Part shown: piece after piece, positions 1 to 12,469 of the stretch
Numbering within the stretch: the first letter of the stretch is position 1
How the letters are laid out: every line of letters starts with the position of its first letter
From: Diploptera punctata
Taxonomy: Eukaryota; Arthropoda; Insecta; Blattodea; Blaberidae
Assembly: GCA_030220185.1 (NCBI GenBank)
Contig: JASPKZ010007539.1
Coordinates: 558,001-622,000, forward strand
Direction of reading: 5' to 3'
Length of the DNA stretch: 64,000 nucleotides
Notes under the pieces: model-generated
The model's database searches: none
Seen by the model: only the letters and a program-made list of their open reading frames with translations
Told to the model about the DNA's origin: nothing
Translations under genes and position numbers: made by a program

Positions 1-1289
1 ACTAAATAAGAATGCACATGTAAGCTGATGATATTGGCACTGAATCAAAGAACAAAGGAAAACTGCAGCTTAACATATTCGCTTCAGTTTTAATGATCAA
101 TGCATTTTCCCAGAAACCGGATTTAAATTGCCGTAAATTATATTGTCTATTTCCATACAGTCAAAACAAACAAAATAAAATACTTGAGATCACAATAAGG
201 GTGAAGGCAAAAACACATTCCTCTACATTCATAAATTTAACAACAGATTAACCTGCCAAGGGATGTAAATATTGCAAAATATATAACAGCAAAGTTAAGC
301 GAGTGTACCTCTTTTTCTGAGTTGAAGGCCATTTAACTGCTGGCGAGTCTACATTGTCTTTTGAGGTGAATGGGTTAACAAAGACTCAACATGGGCAAAG
401 TGAAAATAAAGAAAGAGAAAACAGAACAAATGGACTTTCACATATATGGGAAACGGTGGCCAAGAGATTATATAACATTAGAATCAGAATAACTAAAGAT
501 AGTAAATCAGCTCAGATAATTAGGCCTTACTCTCCAAACAGCAGCAAAATCATTCCAAAATAACAACACAGACAGGACAACTGCAGCATTGAACATAATG
601 TATGATAAGGAAGAACCAACCAAACTGTCTATAAATGCCGCCACCAAAATCCTCCATGCAAAAATTGTCCCAATAACAATATCCATCCATTCCTTTCCCA
701 CAGATTAACCTCTCACATTATAAGTAATTTTATGTGTCACATGCCACCCAAGTCTTACAGTGGCATGACCTGTCATGAGAGGAATTTTAACTATGGATTA
801 CACACATACTTTTTTCATACAAGGACATGGATATATATATATATATATATATATAATAAAGGCATAGCCTATTGTCAAGCTGTAGCAACTCCTTTGTAAG
901 GAGTTACTAGACCAAGTTAATTTTTAGTTACCTTATTTCTTCATAGATTCATGAATGGCATGCAAAGAGAAATCTAACAGGCAACTAAGTATTACTAGGA
1001 TGTTGAGTTTGGTAAATTTTGCTTAGCGGTCTTTTTATTCAGGCTTAAGGATCTTTTATGAGCCTAAAAATATTCAGACTTGGGGCCCACAGCTGTAAGT
1101 TCCTCCCGGAGGACTTGCTCCTTGGATTTTTTCATCCTAAAAAAATCCATCGACCCTGGTCGGGTTGAATCACAGGGAATGAGCCACGGACATGGGAGGG
1201 CCTCTCCAAATGAGTGATCAGATAAATATCAGGGCCTCCTCCAAGACAGTAAGACGAAACACACCATTCACACTAAACATGGCGAATAT
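1..1289. other. Unassigned AT-rich DNA
   Basis: No open frame here looks coding and I recognise no repeat family with certainty. A (TA)n microsatellite lies at about 831-855. The stretch at about 1080-1250 is less AT-rich and reads like an old repeat fragment, but I cannot name it. Confidence 0.5.
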
Positions 1290-1478
1290 AATAATGATAG
1301 CCACATGAAGTTCATACACCATTTGGGCCTTAAAGTTTCCTTACATTTGTCTTACAGGTGAGGAAAAACTAAAAAAAAAAAATGCCAAGAAAACTTGTCC
1401 CAACCAGGGACTAAACCTGGGCCTCCTATGTATGAGGCAGCGATGCTATACCAAGATCACAGCAGTGGACCCAAATAA
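1290..1478 (-). mobile_element. tRNA-derived SINE, family S1 (partial)
   Basis: The stretch matches the better copies at 22.1-22.4 and 47.3-47.6 kb: a body containing ttacaggtgaggaaaa, then on the minus strand a tRNA-like head with a degenerate RNA polymerase III B box (about 1410-1425) and the shared end CCACTGCTGTGATC. The distal tail present in the other copies is missing. It is older or more diverged than the 22-kb copy, and no target duplication is clear. Confidence 0.55.
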
Positions 1479-1487
1479 CATCATACT

Positions 1488-1838
1488 CCTTAGAACTAAT
1501 ATGGAAACAAAGGGAACTAAACTGTCTAGAAAATATACCTAAAAAGGATCCTGGGAGTCTAAAAAATGACAGCTTTATGGATGGCTTATGAGTTAGCTAG
1601 CGAACCATTTCTGCTAGAACTGAGGTAGAACATCTATGGAGCAAAAATGGAACATTTGAAGATCAGAAATAGAGATGCTTTCTATACTACAGACATATTA
1701 GTATACAGAAACTGGACCAGATGCAACAATGTAATGAAAAGTGCAATCAACAGGCTGGCAGTACATAGTTTTCACTATAAACTCTGCACATCACAAGGTT
1801 ACCAAGGACCAACGGAGCAGTGCTTGTATCAAAATTAA
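1488..1838 (+). pseudogene. LINE reverse transcriptase C-terminal fragment
   Basis: Broken frames give ELIWKQ, SEPFLLELR and the ending RLAVHSFHYKLC. These line up with GIEVIWKNL, KEPFFIEELRL and RVAVHGFHHRIC of the much better preserved LINE at 28.4-33.5 kb. The segment is therefore the region after the reverse transcriptase core of the same LINE group. It has several frame breaks and no catalytic motif, so it is a dead 3' remnant. The family match rests on comparison within this window. Confidence 0.55.
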
Positions 1839-1842
1839 CGTG

Positions 1843-3479
1843 AGCAGAACTACTTCAACAAATGCAAGAAAAAAAAAACAAAATCCTCAAAAAGTGTAGC
1901 AAATTGTAGACTAGTAAACATTTCACACAAATTTTATTATTATATATAGGTAATTAGTTAATTATACATATTTGTTACCCCTGTTGAATTGTTCAGTTGA
2001 ATGATTAGGTTAGCTTTTTAAGTTTAGTGGTAAATAATCTTACTAGATAACCTTACTAGATAAAAAGGTCATTATGATTAAAAAGTCATTAAACTACTCT
2101 CACCTAATTAATTTGTTTTCAGTCTGTTATTAAATATTTTTAAAATGGGTAGTGGTTACGTATCAAGATATATCACTAAATGATTCCCATAATTACTGGG
2201 GTATATAAAACAATAAGCATACTTAACTTTATTAGAGAGAAGAATTTGCACCTGAGCCATAATTTTAACCTAAGGTCTCCAGCTTTATGTGCTGGCAATG
2301 TATCATCAAAATAAGGCTGAATGATAGAGCACATGTCCATAAAGCTGGAGATCTTGGATTCAGATCTCAGCTCAAATGCAATTTTTTCTCTCTAGTTATG
2401 TTAAACATAGCCTACAGATGATTTGTCTGGAAAAATTTATATCCAATAGGCCTACTAATGGAAATTGTTCAGTGAATAGTACTTAATAGTTCAACAATGT
2501 TGAAAATAACATTGCTACCTCATTACCGTTCTAGATAATTACATTTTAAGATAGTTTAGTCTTAAACTTACAAAACTAATAATAATAACTCACCCTAAAC
2601 TTGAAGTCCTTTTTTTACAAAATGAAACAACGGACATCCAAAATTCTGACAACTTTGTACTATTCTATGTTAAATTCCCATCGATTCTTTGTGTAAATCA
2701 TATTTCACGGGCTTGATTTTCATGTTTTTGATTTTTTTAAATTTTAAGGAATTTTATTGAGCTGGATAGACATTTTACATGAAGTGATGTGAATTCTTCT
2801 GAGGATATGTGAATAATGTTTGTGATTGGTTATGAGATCTTGATATGTATTATAAGATGATGACTTAATAATGGATAGTATTCTTTGAATTTGCCAGCAG
2901 AGTTTGTCTAGGCCAGACATGTGCAGTGAGTAAACTTTTAGTTAATCATAGTGCACTGAAAACCTCTACCATTTGTCCTACATCAGGGCATACATTGAGC
3001 TTAAAGCATGAGCATTTAGAATTTATTTACCGCTTGTATTAAAAGAAATAATTGACAAAGAAATAAATTAAAACTCAATTTCATAAGACTGCATGCTATG
3101 GTACATTCTTTGGGTGGCTGAAGTTGATAGTTTTTTAAGTTTTTCTCACAGGAAGATCACACTACTGGCATAGTAGAGAGCAAAATAGATTCAATAGCTT
3201 TAAACTTGTGAATCCGAAAACTAGTGCAACATGTAAACTACAGAATGGCAGTGGTGTGAAGTGCAGGAAAATATGCCAAAATAAGGAAGGAAGGAAAGTA
3301 CATTTCAAGGGATACTTAACTGAATACATGTTCAAGTGCAAATATCCACACAAGAAAGAATGTGCAAATTTTTCAGAGTTGCAACATATCTTTATCATTC
3401 AGATTACTGAGGAAACATGTAGGTTCGGTTTGGTTACATTAGGTATAGGAAAAACTGTACAATAACTCAACCAATGAAT
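1843..3479. other. Unassigned AT-rich DNA with a possible tRNA-like remnant
   Basis: No gene is seen. At about 2310-2380 a tRNA-like pattern (ggctgaatgatagagc, then a degenerate B box near ggattcagatctc) may be an old tRNA-derived SINE. It is too decayed to assign. The overlapping 78- and 85-residue frames at 3.2-3.4 kb have no recognisable motif. Confidence 0.4.
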
Positions 3480-4275
3480 TTCTACAGAATAGCAGTGCGG
3501 ATTGTCTCCAGATAAAACTACATATGTGTAAAATTGGTATGACCAACCTATGCAGTTAATTTCCATATATGTTTATAAGAAATAGATGTACACTAACTTG
3601 CCACTTCATAACCAAACAAAACAAATTACATACATATTATTTAATAAGTTATAAACTAATCTGGTGTACAATATCTTGTCCCACTGGAACCTAACAAAAT
3701 GAAGTGAGTGAACATCCATTTCTTAAAATAGGTTTTTGGAATTAATTGCGAATATTGGTCAAAAAGATTTCAGATATATGTCCTGCCATCTGCTGAAAGT
3801 TTTATAAATGTTCACGTATGTGCACTATGATTCTGTAGAACTTATTTCTTTAAGAATGGTTACAAAATGTTTCAAATACTAAACAATCTTAGTAAAAGTG
3901 GAAAAAGTATGCAATGCAACATTGTCATAATGTTATATGAAAAAACTTAAAACAAATTATTATAAAGTTCAGCCTAAGTGTTTGTTAAGTTATGTTTGGT
4001 TTTATTCAAAATTATGGGTTCCTTAAATTTCTTGGAAAATTTTTCCAATAACCTGCTCAATGAAATTTTCTAAGTTCTACAGAATAGTAGAGTGCATGTG
4101 CAAACATTCAAGGAATTGTTGCCAGATGGTGAGAGTTGTATGACCAACCTTCGCAATTAATTTCAATACATGTTTATAAGAAACTTGCTAATACCCAGAG
4201 TGTGCTGCTATGCCTAAATAAATGAAATGTGTTTATTCAAAGTTAAAATTGGGAAACACATTATGAGGTTCTTAA

Positions 4276-4506
4276 TTAATAAATTAATGAGTCATTTTTT
4301 ACATCTTACCTCATATTTCATGTTTTATCAAACACGGTAACTATAGTTTTCAAATGATCTTGTCATTCATTTTCAACCGCCATTATCCGGTAGTCATAAT
4401 GGCGGTTGAAAATGAATGACAAGATCATTTGAAAACTATAGTTACCGTGTTTGATAAAACATGAAATATGAGGTAAGATGTAAAAATGACCTCATTAATT
4501 TATTAG
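4276..4506. repeat. Near-perfect 111-bp inverted repeat (fold-back)
   Basis: The arms 4276-4386 and 4396-4506 are reverse complements with only one or two differences near their outer ends. They are separated by a 9-base spacer (ccggtagtc). The arms contain no frame and no hammerhead-type core. Such high arm identity in an otherwise decayed region suggests a recent fold-back element or a recent rearrangement. Confidence 0.9.
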
Positions 4507-4841
4507 AAATGTGTTTATGTTTAATACAATAAGAAACAATTATACATTTATATCGTAATTATTTTTAGATACTCCGTACCGATTACCTGGTGTTGCCCGG
4601 GAATCTACTTATCTCGATCTTCTTCTCATCAATGAGCTGAAAGACAAAAATGGTTATATGAGTTATCCGTAAAAGATAGACACATTCTGTCGATACTTTT
4701 TTGTAGAATTTCTTTTTAGATATTCAATTCTCTACATATTATTAATTTGGTTTATTTGCTATAGTTTAGGCAGTGTAAACCATTTAATCATCCAAAAAGT
4801 GACTTTTTTGGTGTACTGATAACACTTTTTTTAGCTCTAAA

Positions 4842-4934
4842 TGATGGTAAAAGCCCCATTCAAATCGGTCAAGTAGTTTATGAATCCATAAAGGACAAAC
4901 AGACAGACTCACATTCATTTTTATATATAAAAAT
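4842..4934 (+). repeat. Retroposon 3'-end fragment
   Basis: The stretch caaatcggtcaagtagtt, followed by ggacaaacagacagac and a tatata tail, is a 3'-terminal signature common to insect non-LTR retroposons. Related signatures occur at 12.33-12.42 and 13.88-13.97 kb. Only the terminal part is visible. Confidence 0.5.
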
Positions 4935-5596
4935 GGATGTACACAAACTTGCCACTTCATAAGCTAACCAAATAAATAAATTACATGCATATTATTTAAT
5001 AAACTATAAATTCAACTGGTGTACAGTAACTTATTCCATCGTAACCTAACAAAATTAAGTGAGTGAACATCCATTTTTTAAAAATGTTTTGGAATTAATT
5101 GTGAATGTTGGTCACACCGATTTCACATATATGTCCTGCATTCTGGTGGAAGTTTCATTAAGCATTTGCACATGTGCACTACGATTCTATAGAACTTAAA
5201 AAAAAATTGTTGAGAGATAAATACCATCATTTGCATACATTCATAAATATTTAATAACTATAAAATATGTTTTAAGAATCTTTGCAAAATGTTTAAAACA
5301 CAACAAAATCTTAATACAAATGGAAACAAATGTGTGGTGCAACAGTGCCAAAAGAATGTTATATGGAAAAGCATAAAGTTATTGGAAGTTTTAGCAACTT
5401 TTTTTTATCGTATTTAAAAACAAAGGTTTCCATGTTTCTTAAAAAAAAGTTTGAAAATCATGGCTTTGTCATTCTGAACAATTACCTTATCAACAAAAAG
5501 AACAATTTTTAAGCCTACACTAAATCAAACTTAAATATGTATATACATATATCAATATATAATGATAAGCAAAGTAACTATTTCGAAAATGTATAA

Positions 5597-6082
5597 CAAA
5601 AGACTGAAAATATATAAAACTGTTATTCTACCAGTTATATTATATGGATGTGAAACGTGGACTCTTACTTTAAGGGAGGAGAGGAGGTTACGAGTATTTG
5701 AGAATAAGGTTCTTAGGAAATTTTTGGACCAAGGGGAGATGAACAGACAGATGAATGGAGAAGACTTCATAACAGTGAGTTACATGTACCTTATAGGAAG
5801 CCAGATATAATAAGAACAGTTAAGTCTTGTAGACTGCGATGGGCAGGACATGTGGCACAAATGGGGAACGAAAGACATGCTGGAAGCTTCTTGTAGGAAA
5901 ACCAGAGGAAAAACGCCCAGTTGGTAGACCAAGAATGAGGTGGAAGAATAACATTAACCATAATTTGAGTGAAGTAGATTATACAGGGAATAATTGGGAA
6001 ACAATAACTCAGGATTAGAATGTATGGAGAGCTTTTGTCTGCATGGCCATGAACCAACAGGTTCAATAGTGCTAGTGAGATA
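5597..6082 (+). pseudogene. RTE-type LINE, 3' fragment
   Basis: This covers the last part of ORF2, from KIYKTVILPVILYGCETW through the basic stretch VGRPRMRW to the 3' end tcaatagtgct. It matches the 3' ends of the RTE copies at 14.4-17.1 and 57.1-59.6 kb. It has a frame break near 5725 (KFLDQGEMN in place of FGPKRDEQ) and a stop near 6016. The 5' truncation is typical of LINE insertion. The tail lacks the clean GTAA repeats of the other copies. Confidence 0.8.
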
Positions 6083-6480
6083 GTTATAACAAAAGATTAT
6101 GTTCACAAATAATTCATAGGTCAGTGTGAATAGTTCACCAGCAGAGGAGTAGGTATGTGTTTAATTATCAGTAATTTAGTTGGACAAATTAGAATCCTGA
6201 CTTGTTCAAGTTAATGAACATTTCTTGAAACTTAACATGTTAATATCTTAGCAAAACATCAAAGCTAACACAAACATCTAACTTTATCAAAATATTATAT
6301 CTTTTCTATTTAATTACCTATTTAGATAATTTAACTGCATAGCTATTCCATTTCATTTGGAATCTTTATTTTACTATATGCCATTCAACGAGGAACTTAA
6401 AATACCAGAACTAATTTTATATATATACAATTTCATCAAAGCGGCAATAATTATTAAAATTTAGGCTATTCTATGACACC

Positions 6481-6967
6481 GGAAAAAACTGCACTTAAAC
6501 TAGCGTGAAATATTTTCAAAGTCTTATAGAACAACAGTGCATACTGATTGTCATACTTGATTATTATCCGTTGCTATGAAATTTAAATGACCAATATTTG
6601 CAATAAATCCCCAAATCTATGTTAAAAAATATATTAATAATATCAGAATTAACAAACGTTTATTAAAAATGGGTGTACACTTACTTATTACTCCCTAACG
6701 CTGATCCAACCAGCGATAAACCAAAACAGCGATAGAAAAAATCATAGACTAAGTAATATACTCTGTGGAGAAAATAGCAGTTGTCTAACAGTGTCATAGT
6801 ATTATGATTTTCATATTTAAATAAATACTTTAAAATTGTCTAATAATGTTCTAAAAATTGTTTGAAAAAGTTTAAAATATTAAATAATGTTAGTAAATAC
6901 AGAAGAAGAGCTATAGTTTACAATAATATAACTGAAAAATCAAGCGCTAGTAGAAGTGCAGTTGAGC
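6481..6967 (+). mobile_element. hAT-like miniature element, copy 1
   Basis: The ends read GGAAAAAACTGCACTT...CTAGC and GCTAG...AAGTGCAGTTGAGC, an imperfect terminal inverted repeat shared with 44428-44975 and 48619-48996. It has no coding capacity. Flanking 8-mers (atgacacc and tagccacc) are similar but not identical, consistent with an old 8-bp target duplication. The hAT call rests on the 8-bp duplication seen cleanly at copy 2. Confidence 0.65.
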
Positions 6968-8394
6968 TAGCCACCGTGTCACTAATGAATATTCGATCAG
7001 AGAACAAGTGAATTTTAATGTTGCATTGGCCAATGTGATAACATATGTTCCCGCTACAGCCAATTGCTAAAATATTTGCTGATATATTCTATCCCAAGAG
7101 TCCAACTATATTAATGGGCAAGTTAAGAGTGAAAAAATGGGTATGTTAATGTTAGATTGCAAGTTAGTGTTAGTTCAGGAAACTTAGGGTGAAAAAATTG
7201 TTGAGTTAGCACACCAGATTAGTTTAGTGCTCACTTGTTTGTTAGCAGGACTTCGTGGTAAGTTCGCTACACTGTCTGAGCAATGACACTAATACACATT
7301 TTACATTGCAAATATGCTGATTTTAGATTAGTTTGAGTTCAAGTTCTACCATTATTTTAAGGCATTTTTAACATTTTTTGTGAAAAAACCAACCTGTAGA
7401 TTTCTCTCAGGTGATTATTGACATGCTGCAAAAATATTTTTTTTTTAAAGTTATGTTCGTGGCATATAATCCCCAACACTTGTAACAAACAGCCTAAAAT
7501 GCCCACGAATTATTAATTAATAGAGAAAATCTTATGAACGCGTATCCAAACATAACCTTTTCTGAGATGTAAAATAACCACTCAAAGAAAAGGATATAAC
7601 GTAACCTCTGGTTAACCTTTAATTATGAATGAATTCTAACACAATCAACACTGATCACAAAACTTACCCCTTTTAGCATAACAATTATCCTGAAGTCGAG
7701 TTTCATACAACGATATGGACCATAACATTGATATTCGTAGAGTAACAGTCTTCTTCCTCTTTCGATTAACATACACATGTTTAGATGCAGGAATCAGAGT
7801 CTCCTGGTAGAAGTACATGAGTGAAAGCGTTCCTAAAAGAAAAGAAAATATGCAAATACTCTAAAAAGGAGACGCTTCTAGATATGATTAAAAACTTACA
7901 TCTAAGTCCACACAAAAACGGAAAAACATGTAAATGTAATTGAAAACTGACACTTCCTTCCCGCCACTCATTAAGTGATGCCAATATTTGACACAAAATG
8001 CCAATGAATGGTTAGTTACAAACTTGCAATTAAAAGTTTATTCATAGTAATTGAAAATCGTACGACAGTATCCGAATCCATTATAGATACAGCCACCATT
8101 CTCGTAAACGTTAAACACCGTAAATACAAATTTTGACATAAGAAGTAAAATAGTACACATTTTTTAACTTCTTAGGTTTTATAAAACAGATATAAAATAT
8201 CATGTCCCCTCCTCCCACATTAACATATAACATAATTATTTCAATACATGAGTTTGATTCGATGCATCGTTCTGCCTGCTAATATTCTAATCCCTTGAAT
8301 AAAACAAAAAACTCAATGTTCAGAGTGGAGCCAAATAGAAAGATACTGAAGAACGACACCGTGAGGATATTTTAATAAGAACTGCGCACTTGAC
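6968..8394. other. Unassigned DNA
   Basis: I see no gene, no RNA gene and no repeat I can name. Composition is AT-rich throughout. The 71-residue minus-strand frame at 7.8-8.0 kb has no recognisable motif. Confidence 0.45.
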
Positions 8395-8534
8395 TTATGC
8401 TATGGTTTATCTACGACGCAAAACGCCAGCGCAAAAATTGATCCCCGTGTATTTAAATGGACGTGGTTCTCTACAACGCAAAGCGCAGGCGCGAAAATTT
8501 TTGCGCTGACATGCCGCGTCGTGTATTTGAATTA

Positions 8535-11500
8535 TGCTACGGTTTATTATACAGCGTATCGCGCCCGACGTGACGCGAATTCGCGTTTGGCTCGGCGTGA
8601 TGCTGATTTCGCATGGAGCGCATACCAATAGTGGGTTATCTCTGGCGCATACGCTACAGCGCATATGTTTATGCAATTGTCGCCAGATGGCACCACATAT
8701 ACGGAAAATCAAAATGATCAACGTTCATAATAAATTTCCAAATGTGTTTACAAAAATTAATCTATACAAACCTGTCCCTGCATAACCTAAAGAAATAAAT
8801 TACATACATACTATTTAGTAAACTATAAACTAATCTGATGTACACTAAACTGACCCATCGGAATCTAACAAAATGAAGTGATTGAACATTTATTTCTTAA
8901 AATATAGTTTGGAATTAAATGCAAATGTTTGTCATTCACACATGTGTCCTGCCATCTGGTGGATTTAATTTTATGAGTGTTCACGTATGCCAACTTCAAT
9001 TCTAATAAAGAACTTTGAAAATAAATTGAGAGGAAAAATCATAATTTGTGTACATAGATGAACATATTAAAATTCTTCATTAAAAAAGTTCCAAGTGTCG
9101 TTGCAAAACGATTAAAATAGTTCGAAATATTAGTAAAGACAGAAAAAGTAACAGCTTTTATTTATCTCTTGACTAAGTTCAAGCCACAATAATTTTTTCT
9201 GTACATCTCTGTACTCCTTCATGCTCATATTTTTATAAAACATATATAGTAGAACTCGTTGATTTGCAACAAAACTATTCAACTTTCGTCGTTAAAATTG
9301 GAAAGTTATAAAACAAGTACTGTACAGAGATAACCCAATTTAGAGATGACCAGCGCCAATGTTAATCAGTGATGCCTAGACTCCAGAGACCTCAAGCGTT
9401 GGCAGAAAACACTAACCGATTACAGCTTACTGTATTATCGACAAAACAATTTGCGGCCATCTATCGATGAATTTAAGTTATAACTAATCAGTGTTGACCG
9501 CGGTGGCTCAGTCGTCACTTTCGACGTTTGTAATACCCACCACTTAAATAATGCCTGGAGTAATATTAATCAATCAGATTTTACAGCTCACCTCATATTA
9601 TTGAAAAACTCAGAATTAGTTTCGAAAGGGAAACTTCTTTCGAAACTGGTCCTCTGTTTTACAAAAGTATGAGGCAAGCTGTAAAGTTTGAGTAATTATT
9701 ATAAATAAAACCTCACAGTGTTATGGATATATCAATTCAGAACTTCATCTCAATTTCCAAGACCCTCAAACTTACTCTTTATTCAATACATGGAATATAT
9801 TCCTAACATCAGAAAAACAGTTGAGATTAGTTTTAGAAAACTGGAAAAATATTTTATAATTCAATTAATTCTTTAAAGTATTCATTTAAACTGTTTTTTT
9901 GTTCAAAAATTTTCTTAGAAATAACATCATTTTTTGCATTACATTTCTTAGAATTAAAGAAAGGATGACCCTGATTATCAAGGAAAGGTTCAAATAAAAA
10001 TAGAGATATCATTTAATAATCATTTATTTATTTTAGACATATGAACAAAATAATAATAATAAACAATAAGAGAATTTAAGTAATTATGAAGAATTAATGC
10101 ATTGAGATTTTTTAAATTATTTCCCTACATATTTTACCAACAAAATTTGGTCCCTTACAAAAAAGGTAATTAAAAATTACAGGTATCTTACTGGTCTTAA
10201 CATATGATAATCTTAATCAAACAATGCATTAAATCACAATAAACCATTCATTTCACTGTATTGGTGGTGAATTCAGTTATCAATGACCCCTTTCCAGATG
10301 GAGGTTAAGAGCAGCATTACTGGACATTTGCAGATCTGAATAGAAAGAAAAAAAAAAGTTATACAAAGTATGTACTGTAATGGACACTACATAGTTTTTG
10401 AATCTTTATAAACATACTAGTTATATGAACATGAAAAAAATACAGAAATCCTACGTATTATTTCAACAGAACAACCATAAAATAAGCTATAAAAGAACTG
10501 GTAGAAAATAAACATTCTCCTATCTAAAAATATCAGTTCTTTTGCTGAAATAAAAAAATTATAAAACAAGTAGTACTTATAATTAAATATTCCTTCATTG
10601 TTTTTTTTAAGTTTTAATTAATGTAATATGTTTTCAGTCTCAAGTACACATTCTGGGGTTCAAGTTACAATATATATATAAATTCAATATATGGTTATCC
10701 TTCGATAGCAGACAGTTATCTCTTATGGCTTGCTATGTCTTATGTTACTTTACTCGCTTCTATAACACTGTCTTTCGAGGTTTGACCAAGATATTAGACA
10801 AGGTCTGAAGAACAAGTTAAGGAGAATGTCTAGAAATGGGTAATTCAATGGATGGAAATTATGGAAGAGTAGACATGGAATAACCAAGATAGATAGAGAA
10901 TCTTATCCAAAACTTGATCCCAGAACAATGACAGGTGGCTAGATGAAGAATAATAATTCAATATAAATTACGTCAAAGATATGGCATCAATGTACCTATC
11001 ACTAAAAAAAATAAGTTACTTAAAATCGTATTATTTCTAACATTATACAAAAGCTGTTTGCCCCCTAAAATTTCTGTATGCACTATAAAAGCTAACAATC
11101 ATACATAGGAAGATTTTCCACCAGATCACGTAAAGTAATGGAACAGTCGCATAAGAATCTTGTATTATGCGCAGGAAAAATATTAAGAATTTTAACAAGC
11201 ATTAGAATTTTTTTTATAAAAGTAGGAAATGTAAGTAAAAAACAAAACCATATAACCTAATAATTCCGTAAAAGTAATTTAAGGAATTAAAAAATTCCGT
11301 GACCTAATGGAAACATGAGCCAATTCATATATTTTAATATTTATTTTAATGTATTTACGTATTAATAATACTTACTAGAAAATATTATTTTAACAGAAAA
11401 TTAATTGCTTCTAATTAAACAAACAAAAATTGATGCACGATGCTCCTACATTTTAAAATACGCAGCCAACATAATAGAATAAAATATACAGTTTATTATG

Positions 11501-12037
11501 ATATAAATAAAATAAACTAGGTATAAAAATTATTCAAAGCTAATATTACATGGAATAGTTTAAACAAACTTTTATCAAGATAATGTTTGTACTTAAATTA
11601 AGAGTAGGTCAGCTCATTTCAAATAATAAAAAAAATATTTAATTCAGGGAGTCTGTTGGCTGCACTGTCACTGTAGACGAATTTGCTTTTCGACATTAGC
11701 GACTGAAGCGCCTCCAAGCGTTGGCAGAAAAAACTAGGCCTGGCATCACTCTCTTCCATTTGCGTTGGCCTGGGGTGGTACTGTATTTCCGACATTTTGT
11801 TATAAAATCTTAGTTTGTTTTTAGCAATTACACCAATGAGTACGGGTAATATCTTCTATATTCTTTGTTTGCGCTGGCAAATTGCGTCCTGGATTCAAGA
11901 GATTCCAAAACACGACGCGATATGTCAGCGCAAATTTTTTTGCGCCAGCAATTTGCGTTGTAGATAAACCACCTCAATTTAAATACATGGGGAGCAATTT
12001 TTGCGCTGGCGCGTTGCGTCGTAGATAAACCACAGCA
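8535..12037 (+). mobile_element. TWA-flanked TIR element, copy inserted in its own family
   Basis: It starts TGCTACGGTTTATTATACAG and ends with the inverted version GATAAACCACAGCA. TTA precedes (8532-8534) and follows (12038-12040) the element, a TWA duplication as made by PIF/Harbinger transposases. Both ends are CpG-rich (gcg repeats) while the interior is AT-rich and non-coding. The uninterrupted family length is about 1.2 kb; this copy is long because it contains 9325-11777. Superfamily assignment is inferred from duplication size only. Confidence 0.8.
9325..11777. mobile_element. 2.45-kb element L with 8-bp target duplication
   Basis: GTACTGTA occurs at 9317-9324 and again at 11778-11785, while uninterrupted relatives (29.4, 41.3 kb) read aagtactgtatttccg there. 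This marks a clean insertion. The ends show patchy inverted similarity (CCAGCGCCAATG...AGTGATGCC against its counterpart near 11740). No transposase frame is visible, so it is non-autonomous or decayed. Its right part (about 11330-11777) recurs at 38.69-39.04 plus 41.52-41.62 kb. An imperfect hairpin lies at 9590-9695. An 8-bp duplication fits hAT-type transposition. Confidence 0.65.
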
Positions 12038-12225
12038 TTACTTGAATCCGGGACGCAATTTGCCAACGCAAACAAAGAATATAGAAGCTATTATCCGTAC
12101 TCATTGCTAAAAAGGCGAAAAACAAACGAAGATTCATGCAAAATGTCGGTAAAAGAGCGCTTGGTTTGCAATTTTAGCAAATTCAATGATGAAATTTTAA
12201 TTAGTTTCGTTTCAAACCATCGTAT

Positions 12226-12429
12226 TTTATACGATACTAGCTGGCCCGGCGAACGTCGTATCGCCTTTAAATACTTTTACGTTAATTTTTCCGATATTTT
12301 AATAGTTATCTGCTATTCGGGGCGGAAACAAATCCAACAAATCAAAGATCATAAAAATCGGTCCAGCCGTTCTTGAGTTATAATGAGTGTAACTAATCCG
12401 ACTTTGTTTTTTATATATATAGAAGTCCC
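12226..12429 (+). repeat. Insect retroposon 3' region
   Basis: It begins near actagctggcccggcgaacg and ends with cggtccagccgttcttgag and a tatatata stretch. This combination is a widely dispersed insect non-LTR/SINE 3' signature. The 90-residue frame running through it (12104-12376) crosses the junction with the TIR element and is not a gene. Confidence 0.5.
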
Positions 12430-12469
12430 GGCCACGCGTTGCTGTGGCTAACGTTTGCGTTAAATTATA

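Larger units (their letters stand above)
3480..5215 (+). repeat. Diverged copies of a high-copy insect repeat
   Basis: Two separate stretches (about 3480-4180 and 4930-5215) share blocks such as taaactataaactaatctg, gtgagtgaacatcca, cctgccatctg and gattctgtagaactt with 8.8-9.0, 34.7-34.9, 42.8-43.0 and 51.6-51.9 kb. The blocks also form the interior of the TTA-flanked TIR elements described below, so these are probably older members or fragments of the same superfamily. No coding capacity is seen. The 4276-4506 palindrome lies between them. Confidence 0.55.
8398..12225 (-). mobile_element. TWA-flanked TIR element (outer, interrupted copy)
   Basis: 8398-8531 is the right end of the TGCTRYGGTTTAT family in reverse orientation. 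The same element resumes at 12041-12225 (cttgaatccgggacgcaattt...), exactly as in the uninterrupted reverse copy at 27.39-27.48 kb. Copy 8535-12037 of the same family sits in the break, flanked by TTA on both sides. The outer copy is truncated at about 12225. A TTA also precedes its outer end (8395-8397). Confidence 0.75.

Noticed and set aside
4276..4506. Hammerhead core in the 111-bp palindrome
   Set aside because: No CUGANGA with GAAA pair is found in the arms or the spacer.
5330..5512. 60-residue frame
   Set aside because: Lys/Asn/Phe-rich translation of AT-rich DNA with no motif or conservation.
8407..8785. Overlapping frames rich in Arg/Cys (also at 28.3, 39.0, 40.3 and 52.6 kb)
   Set aside because: The same frames recur at every copy of the CpG-rich TIR end; they reflect repeat composition, not a gene.
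9590..9695. Possible sixth hammerhead in the hairpin with tttcgaaactggtcc
   Set aside because: GAAAC and a GGTC are present but no CUGANGA-type box lies at the right distance on either strand.
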